From contig NC_092346.1 in the NCBI RefSeq assembly GCF_963676685.1, positions 91,608,255 to 91,672,254 of the forward strand: DNA of 64,000 bases, in the 5' to 3' direction. Under the pieces are notes generated by a model, which was not told where the DNA came from, made no database searches, and was given only the letters and a program-made list of their open reading frames with translations. A program made the translations under genes and the position numbers. This DNA is from Mytilus edulis (Eukaryota; Mollusca; Bivalvia; Mytilida; Mytilidae). Each line of letters begins with the position of its first letter. Positions within the stretch are counted from its first letter, which is position 1. This document shows positions 58,670 to 64,000 of this stretch, piece by piece.

Positions 58670-59010
58670 TTATTGAACCTTTCTTCAAAGAAAAAGTTTG
58701 AAATGCCAGTTTCAATATTAATTATGTAGATCGAACTATATTTTAATATTTATCTCTATGTTTGTAATCAAGTTTGAAAAAAGTTTTACCACTTATAATT
58801 TATGACATCTGTATCCCTGAGGAGAAAAAAATACAAAATTTCGTTAATTTCGATCTTTTAAATTAATTTCTTTGTTTCGTTGGTCCTAAGAAATATACGA
58901 ACTTGTCCTTCTCGGTGAGGAACACTATATTTAACTTCGTGACCAATGTAAAAATCACATTAACACCAAGTGTTAGTATACGATTGCAAACAAATAAGAA
59001 AGGATATCAT
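58670..59010. repeat. Flanking block of retroelement, second copy
   Basis: Parallels 54960-55310 (AATATTTATCTCTATGTTTGTAAT, ATGACATCTGTATCCCTGA, AAAATCACATTAACACCAAGTG). Strongly diverged. Confidence 0.4.
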
Positions 59011-59719
59011 AATCATAACATGCAAGAAACAATCGAATCATAATGAAAGATGGACAAATAAACTGAAAAAGAAAACAAAACCCAAACAACTCGTTATAGT
59101 AAAACAAAAATGCTACACAATAAAATAAAAGTAATACAAATTAAACCCACAATAGGGTTAAGATTTGGTAGGGTTAGCTCCGCTTTGAAGGAACACACTT
59201 ATGTTTCACTAGTGTACCCCATCTACATATTTAGTGTTCCTCGTGATAAGTAAAAACTGGCAATAGGTCGCTTCTGCTGATACGTCATAAAGGCAAAAAA
59301 AAAGGACAATAAGTAGCATGTCTACCACATGAAACGGAAAATATCCGGCCGTACTATTAACAGGTAACTCTGTAACGGTCAATCAATTCATTATGTCGTT
59401 AATAAAACTTACAAAGATATAAATACTCACTCTTTATATATGATTAAGTAGTATTGGTCTAGTTGCTTCTTGTACTCAGCGACCATCAATCAATGAAACT
59501 TATACTCTGAAAAATCATATTCTTTGAGAAATCCAGTTGTTGGTACTTAGAAATGGAAAGTTCACAATCGAAACATTGTCATTTCGTTTTGTCGTATAAG
59601 GGTTGTTTTTAAACTAACTGTAACTTTCAATCAGGTTCGATCTTAGTTTGAAGGAAAATAAATAAATTCATAAATGATGTTATAATATTTATCGACATCT
59701 GCATGATTTGTTTCATCTT

Positions 59720-59792
59720 CGCTATCCCAGGGTTACGATCCACTTCCCTCCTCTCTAGGAGAGAATGAAGTGGATCGTAACCCTTGGCTAAC
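59720..59792. repeat. Long palindrome
   Basis: GGGTTACGATCCACTT at 59730-59745 is exactly inverted at 59768-59783. Pairing extends outward (CGCTATCCCA against TTGGCTAACG) and inward (CCTCTCT against AGAGA) with some mismatches. About 73 bases in all. It may be a small palindromic element or a solo hairpin. Confidence 0.8.
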
Positions 59793-60079
59793 GAAAATGG
59801 ATTTGTTTGGTAGCGACTGAAAAGTTAAATATATCTCGGACAAAACTGAAAAACCTAAGTAATATTACGACTCCAACCCCGAAAATAAAGAGGGTAATCG
59901 TGCTTTCAAAAATTTCACAATAGACACGAAAGTGTTATAATATTAGAAGTTGTTACTTACAGGATACTTAATCATTTAAGACATATAGTCGAAGAAGAAA
60001 AAATGGAAAGGAATTTTTTTCTGCACAGTCTTTTCAAAATTCAAATGCTCAGCAATTCCTCTTTCAAAGTCCTAATTCT

Positions 60080-60295
60080 CTACGCGCCAGAAGTCACATT
60101 AGGCCTCCACATTGCTATATTCCACCCTTTTCTATCTGTTGCCGCTGTTCTAGCCACGTTCCAACTTGTCCATCCTTGTTGGTTCTTTTCTCCATCTGTT
60201 GTTGTTCTCCATGTAGTTTTTGGCCTTCCTATAGTTCTTTTCAATTCCGATGCACTTTGTAGTGCTACATAACTGTTGGTGTCTCTTTCATGCCT
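60080..60295 (-). mobile_element. LINE endonuclease/reverse-transcriptase C-terminus
   Basis: The minus strand is open for 71 codons to a stop at 60080-60082. It contains KRTIGRPKTTWRTT, GWTSWNVARTAATDRKGW, then W-RP. The GRP--TW ... W---A-DR--W pattern marks the C-terminal tail of RTE-type and related non-LTR polyproteins. Upstream sequence is lost. The plus-strand 89-codon ORF here is its shadow. Confidence 0.65.
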
Positions 60296-60610
60296 TAATA
60301 TGTGTCACTTACATTAATAACAGCAATTCAAATCTTGTTTAAGAAAGGTCATTGTGAATATGTAACTGTTGTGGATACTCAAACATATATCAAAAGGAAA
60401 TACAATCATGGTTAACCTCATCATTCAACAAAGATTTAACTGTAAAATCTTTTTTCTGAAGTATTCCTCGTTCCGAACTTGATTATCTATTATAACTGTG
60501 CTCTTCTCGGCCACTTATTTTTCTTTTTATTTGAGTCCGGTTTCACGGAGGGAATTTTTAATAAGAACAAAAAGTCAGCATTCACTTTTATGTTCATGTT
60601 CTTCTATTTG

Positions 60611-61066
60611 GAACTTTCCGATTGCATCTATCCCATTGAACTTGTCGATAGCAGCTATCCTATTGAACTAGCCAATAACATCCATCACATTGAACTGGCC
60701 GATAGCATTTATCACATTGAAGTTTCAAAACTATAGCATCTAAACAAGTGAACCTTCCGATCATCTATCCAATCGAACCCACCTAAAGCATATATTCCAG
60801 TGAACTTGTGACTTGTCGATTGTATCTTTCAAATTGAACTAGCCAATAGCATCTATGAAATTTTCGTTAGAACTGAAATTGTCGATAACATATGTGAACA
60901 TGCCCGTTCGACTTGTCGAAAGCATGTTTTTCATTAAACTTGTCGCTAGAATATATTTTATTTAACTTGCCGATACATCTATCACGTTGAGCTTGCTGAT
61001 AGAATCTTTCGCATTAAAATTTCCGATGGCATCTATAATCTTATTGAACCGACAGCATATATTCTT
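60611..61066 (+). repeat. Degenerate 27-bp tandem repeat
   Basis: Unit about GAACTTGTCGATAGCATCTATCACATT. The first four units are regular and open, encoding nine-residue repeats like ELADSIYHI; later units drift in length and phase, so coding is unlikely. About 14-16 units. Confidence 0.75.
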
Positions 61067-61124
61067 TTGAAAATGAAGTAAAGGATACTAACCTATGATA
61101 CAACTCAACTGATATATAAAAAAA

Positions 61125-61275
61125 AAAAGATGTGGTATGATTGCCAATGAGACAACTCTCCACAAGAGACCAAATCAATGACACACAAATTAACAACTAT
61201 AGGTCACCGTACGGCCTTCAACAATGAGCAAAGCCCATACCGCATAGTCAGCTATAAGAGTTTGCGTCATTTGTT
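61125..61275 (-). repeat. Dispersed repeat, inverse of the 3' part of 25275-25590
   Basis: GATGTGGTATGATTGCCAAT, GAGACAACTCTCCACAAGAG and GAGCAAAGCCCATACCGCAT are the reverse complement of blocks at 25480-25590. Confidence 0.75.
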
Positions 61276-61433
61276 ATTTTTGTAATATCCAAGTGTTATG
61301 TGTTCACACACCTGAGCGAGCTTTCGCTCTTTGGATAAAAAGGGTAACGTGGTCAATTTGTGACATTAGTTCAAGCTGTCAATTATTATATTTATATTAT
61401 GAAGATGGATGAGTACTGATTGATATTTTAGTC

Positions 61434-61442
<9 letters not shown>

Positions 61443-61463
<21 letters not shown>
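61443..61463 (+). repeat. Homopolymer of 21 G
   Basis: T9 followed by G21. Long G runs of this kind are unstable and may be mis-sized in the assembly. Confidence 0.95.
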
Positions 61464-61464
<1 letters not shown>

Positions 61465-61737
61465 GTGGTATTAACTGTTATTGACTTTGGAATAGCTTTC
61501 AGTAAATGGTACTACTCTCTGATCTGTACTTCTTGTCTATGGTGTTTTAAATTTTAATAAGTCAGTTTTTTGGAACCGATCTGATGAGTTATATATAATC
61601 TAAACTTGCAAGAAGATGTGGTATGAATGCAAATGAGACAATTGTACCTTTTTATATTCACCATCACGTGAAGAGGGTCTGAATTGTATGGTGGCCAGTT
61701 AAAGTAATTTTGCGTTTTCACCTTTCTACCTAAGTGT

Positions 61738-62330
61738 CTACCTAAGTGTTTCCAAACGCAGGAGATCAGTTTGCTCCTCTATATTTGGCTCTGGTTCATC
61801 GTCACTAACTACACTTGTGCTACTTCCGGTGTTATAGGTGTATTCAGTGTCAAAGTTATAAATCATTGGGTGTTCTTTCCAATGCTTGTCTAGGCGATTT
61901 CCAAAAATCTTAACATTCTTTGCGGTCACTGCGATGTCTGGTAGGCTGTTCCATACTTCCACTACTCTGTTAGTAAAGTAGTATTTTCTAATGTCTAGTC
62001 TGCTTCTATATTTTACCAATTTCATAGAGTTGCCTCTTGTTGTCGAGCTGGTATTACGAGTAAATAGACCTTCTGTCACTTTTGAGTCATATACACCTGT
62101 AGTTATCTTGTATGTTTCTATCATGTCGCCTCTTAGCCTTCTAAATTTTAAAGTTGGAATTTTCAGAATTTTTAAGCGCTCTTCGTATGACAAATCTCTA
62201 AGGTTGGGTAACATTTTTGTTGCTCTACGTTGGACATTTTCAATTGTCTCTATATCTTTCTTTTTGTGGGGGTTCCATACACTACTAGCATATTCAAGAT
62301 GAGGACGGGCTAATGCATATTGTATATGGC
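61738..62330 (-). mobile_element. LINE reverse-transcriptase C-terminal part
   Basis: Minus-strand open frame from about 62330 to a stop at 61738. It begins ARPHLEYASSVWNPHKKKDI, then NVQRRATKMLPNLRDLSYEE, FRRLRGDMIETYKI, RSRLDIRKYYFTNRVVEVWN and FGNRLDKHW. These are the thumb and C-terminal motifs that follow the RT of many jockey/CR1-like LINEs. About 195 codons stay open, so decay is recent. The catalytic part is missing: the 5' side ends at the CpG-rich element at 62330. Confidence 0.8.
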
Positions 62331-62700
62331 GAAAACGCGAAATCGCAAAGTCGACAACGCGAAGTCGAAAACGCAGTTTCTGTTAATTCTTTTTCATATT
62401 GTTTCTTAATCAAAAAGCTTGCATTATCTTTTGGAAGAATTTTTAAGCGAAACTGACGCGAAATCGCCGCGAAGTCGAGAAATGCGAACGCGAAGTCCGG
62501 CGAAAACGCGAAATCGGAGAGAATAAATATTTCGCGATTTCGCGTTTTCAGCTTGGCGTTTTCATGTTTTTGACTTCACATATTCGCGTTTTCGAATTCG
62601 CCTTTCTAGTTTTTTCGACTTCGCAATTACGCGTATACGGCCTATCAAAATACGAAAACGCAAAAACGCGAAATGGCCGCTTTAGCCGGCCACTATAGAA
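62330..62700. mobile_element. CpG-rich self-complementary element
   Basis: Left half is dense in GCGAAAACGCGAAATCG and GCGAAGTCG words; the right half holds their complements (CGCGATTTCGCGTTTTC). An AT-rich spacer with TTGTTTCTTAATC lies inside the left half. Ends TATATGGCG and CGGCCACTATA are roughly inverted. I recall similar sequence in mussels. CpG density contrasts sharply with the surroundings. Foldback element or amplified palindrome. Confidence 0.7.
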
Positions 62701-64000
62701 TTGGAACATCTCGATTTCCAAAGTTAGTTATTCCTTTAATTATCTTTCATAATATAGATTCCTCTATTCTTCATTTACTCATTTTGTCCATCATTCTATA
62801 TTCTTTATTTATTTTGTCCATTTTCTCTAATTCTTAATATTTTATTTCGTTCCTAATTTTCCCACTTTATAATATAATAATGGGCACATTTTGTCCTTGT
62901 TCTATTACAAAAAATAAAATAAGTAAAATCATAAAAATACTGAACTCCGACGGAAGAAAGTACAAGACGGAAAGTCCCCATGACAAAATCAAAACTCAAA
63001 CACATCCATCCGACTTTCTTATGTATAATCAAGTCAATATTAAAAATAACATCTCGTTTGATGAACAAATTTTAACAAGTTTGGATTTAAAACCCACATA
63101 TTTAAAATAAGAACAAACCTAAATTTCCATATTTTATTCGAAATCCCTTTTTCATTCAGCATCTTTGGAGACTGAAACACACATACGGAATATAATCTCA
63201 ACTTAACCTTATATTCCTTGAAATTGAGCTTCTTAATAAAAATTAATTCTATGCGCACAGGTTCTAACCTTCGTGACAATATTTTTTATTGTGTACGTCA
63301 AAACAGTATGAAGTTATTAATAACATTTCTGCATGTGGTTTTGTCAGTTTGTTTACAGTAAACAACGCATGTTCCGTTCGCAATGTTATTTACTTCAAAT
63401 TTTACCTTGAATCTAACGAAAAAGTATAACGCGTTCCGGATAAATGTCAAAAGAACATTCCCACAATGCACAGCAGCACATCCTAAAATCATATTCAAAA
63501 TGGCGCTATAGATGAGCAGGTAATGATCCTCATCCCTAATAATCGTCGAATATGTACGACATTCAATGAATTTTACCCTGTAACACTCCCAACTTTCAGT
63601 TGAAATATTTTTGCAACTGAGACATGTCTTCCGTCGTAATTCCCGCTTTCAGCAAAAGTCTTCTGCAGATTTTAAGTGCAAAAATGCAATATGCTGACAC
63701 GTAGACCTAAAAAGTATTAATTCAAAGTAATATAATGCTTGTTGTAAAACACATTGCACAACTTTGTTGTAACACGATGATACAATCCACGAATTTATGG
63801 TAAGGGTTGATTGCTATATAGCTTAAATGGGGCAAGTCATACTGCTGATAAAAAGGACTACCCTCGAGCACAGACGTGATTGTAAACAACATATGTTTTT
63901 AGAGTTTGTACAAATTTGCCTAATTAACTTTATTTTTACAAATGACTATGAGATTTTCACTTGAAAAGCATATTTTTAAAGTTTGCAAACAATTTTATAA
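62701..64000. other. AT-rich flank, no gene supported
   Basis: Contains a short piece of the AAATCACAAAAATACTGAAC family at 62920-63005, without the rest. Near 63498 a CAAAATGGCG motif precedes, on the minus strand, an open stretch starting MNMILGCAAVHCGNVLL with a GTAAAA donor-like site at 63405. A gene start there is possible but unsupported. Confidence 0.4.

Noticed and set aside
60003..60272. 89-codon plus-strand ORF with hydrophobic stretches
   Set aside because: Shadow of the LINE C-terminal fragment on the minus strand (60080-60295).
63298..63498. Possible signal-peptide exon on the minus strand next to a CAAAATGGCG motif
   Set aside because: Only a short hydrophobic open stretch and a donor-like GTAAAA; no second exon or homology visible.

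Overview
The window looks like nuclear DNA of a bivalve mollusc, most likely a mussel (Mytilus or a close relative). It is AT-rich, its few real exons are 50-160 bp separated by kilobase introns with GT/AG borders, and much of the rest is dispersed repeat that I recognise from mussel sequence. The species call rests on recognising those repeats, not on a search. Nearly all ORFs of 60-137 codons here are chance or repeat-derived; the real coding exons are mostly too short to stand out as ORFs.

Backbone: three members of one tandemly duplicated gene on the + strand. Copy A ends in the window (last two exons 326-416 and 2095-2165). Copy B is the main gene: 15 phase-consistent exons from 17064 to 34393, with candidate 5' exons at 13058 and 14078. 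It encodes a coiled-coil protein with two C-terminal EF-hands and a terminal CVIQ, a CaaX farnesylation motif. Copy C (42073-46474) is a decayed piece with six exons, a nonsense codon and a lost splice acceptor. The A and B 3' ends lie in a larger duplication (1-5083 against about 32030-37321, resuming at 9384-10060 against 37375-37830). The paralogous copies act as empty sites and expose insertions with target-site duplications at 2259-2725, 33157-33477, 35246-35809 and 44248-44950.

Most notable noncoding find: a dispersed repeat whose core matches a type I hammerhead ribozyme (CTGATGA, stem II, GAAA, minimal stem III, stem I). It occurs as a tandem array with 334 and 358 bp spacing at 46729-47520, singly at 31119-31466 and 19048-19145 (minus), and as a broken inverted array at 49700-50565. 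This is the organisation of an animal retrozyme. Reverse-transcriptase remnants resembling Penelope-like elements lie at 48810-49134, 54000-54910 and 55604-57240; such elements are proposed drivers of animal retrozymes.

Other structure: three tandem 441-bp units carrying a tRNA-like SINE head inside an AT/CCCTA minisatellite (5930-8115); a 49-bp minisatellite of about 36 units with higher-order structure in a copy B intron (25928-27714), whose likely single ancestral unit survives in copy C at 45769-45819; a 119-bp triplication of an exon end with its 5' splice site (23571-23945); LINE 3' fragments at 16389, 58288, 60080 and 61738; and a CpG-rich self-complementary element at 62330-62700. From about 47.7 kb to the end I see no supported host gene, only repeats and AT-rich sequence.
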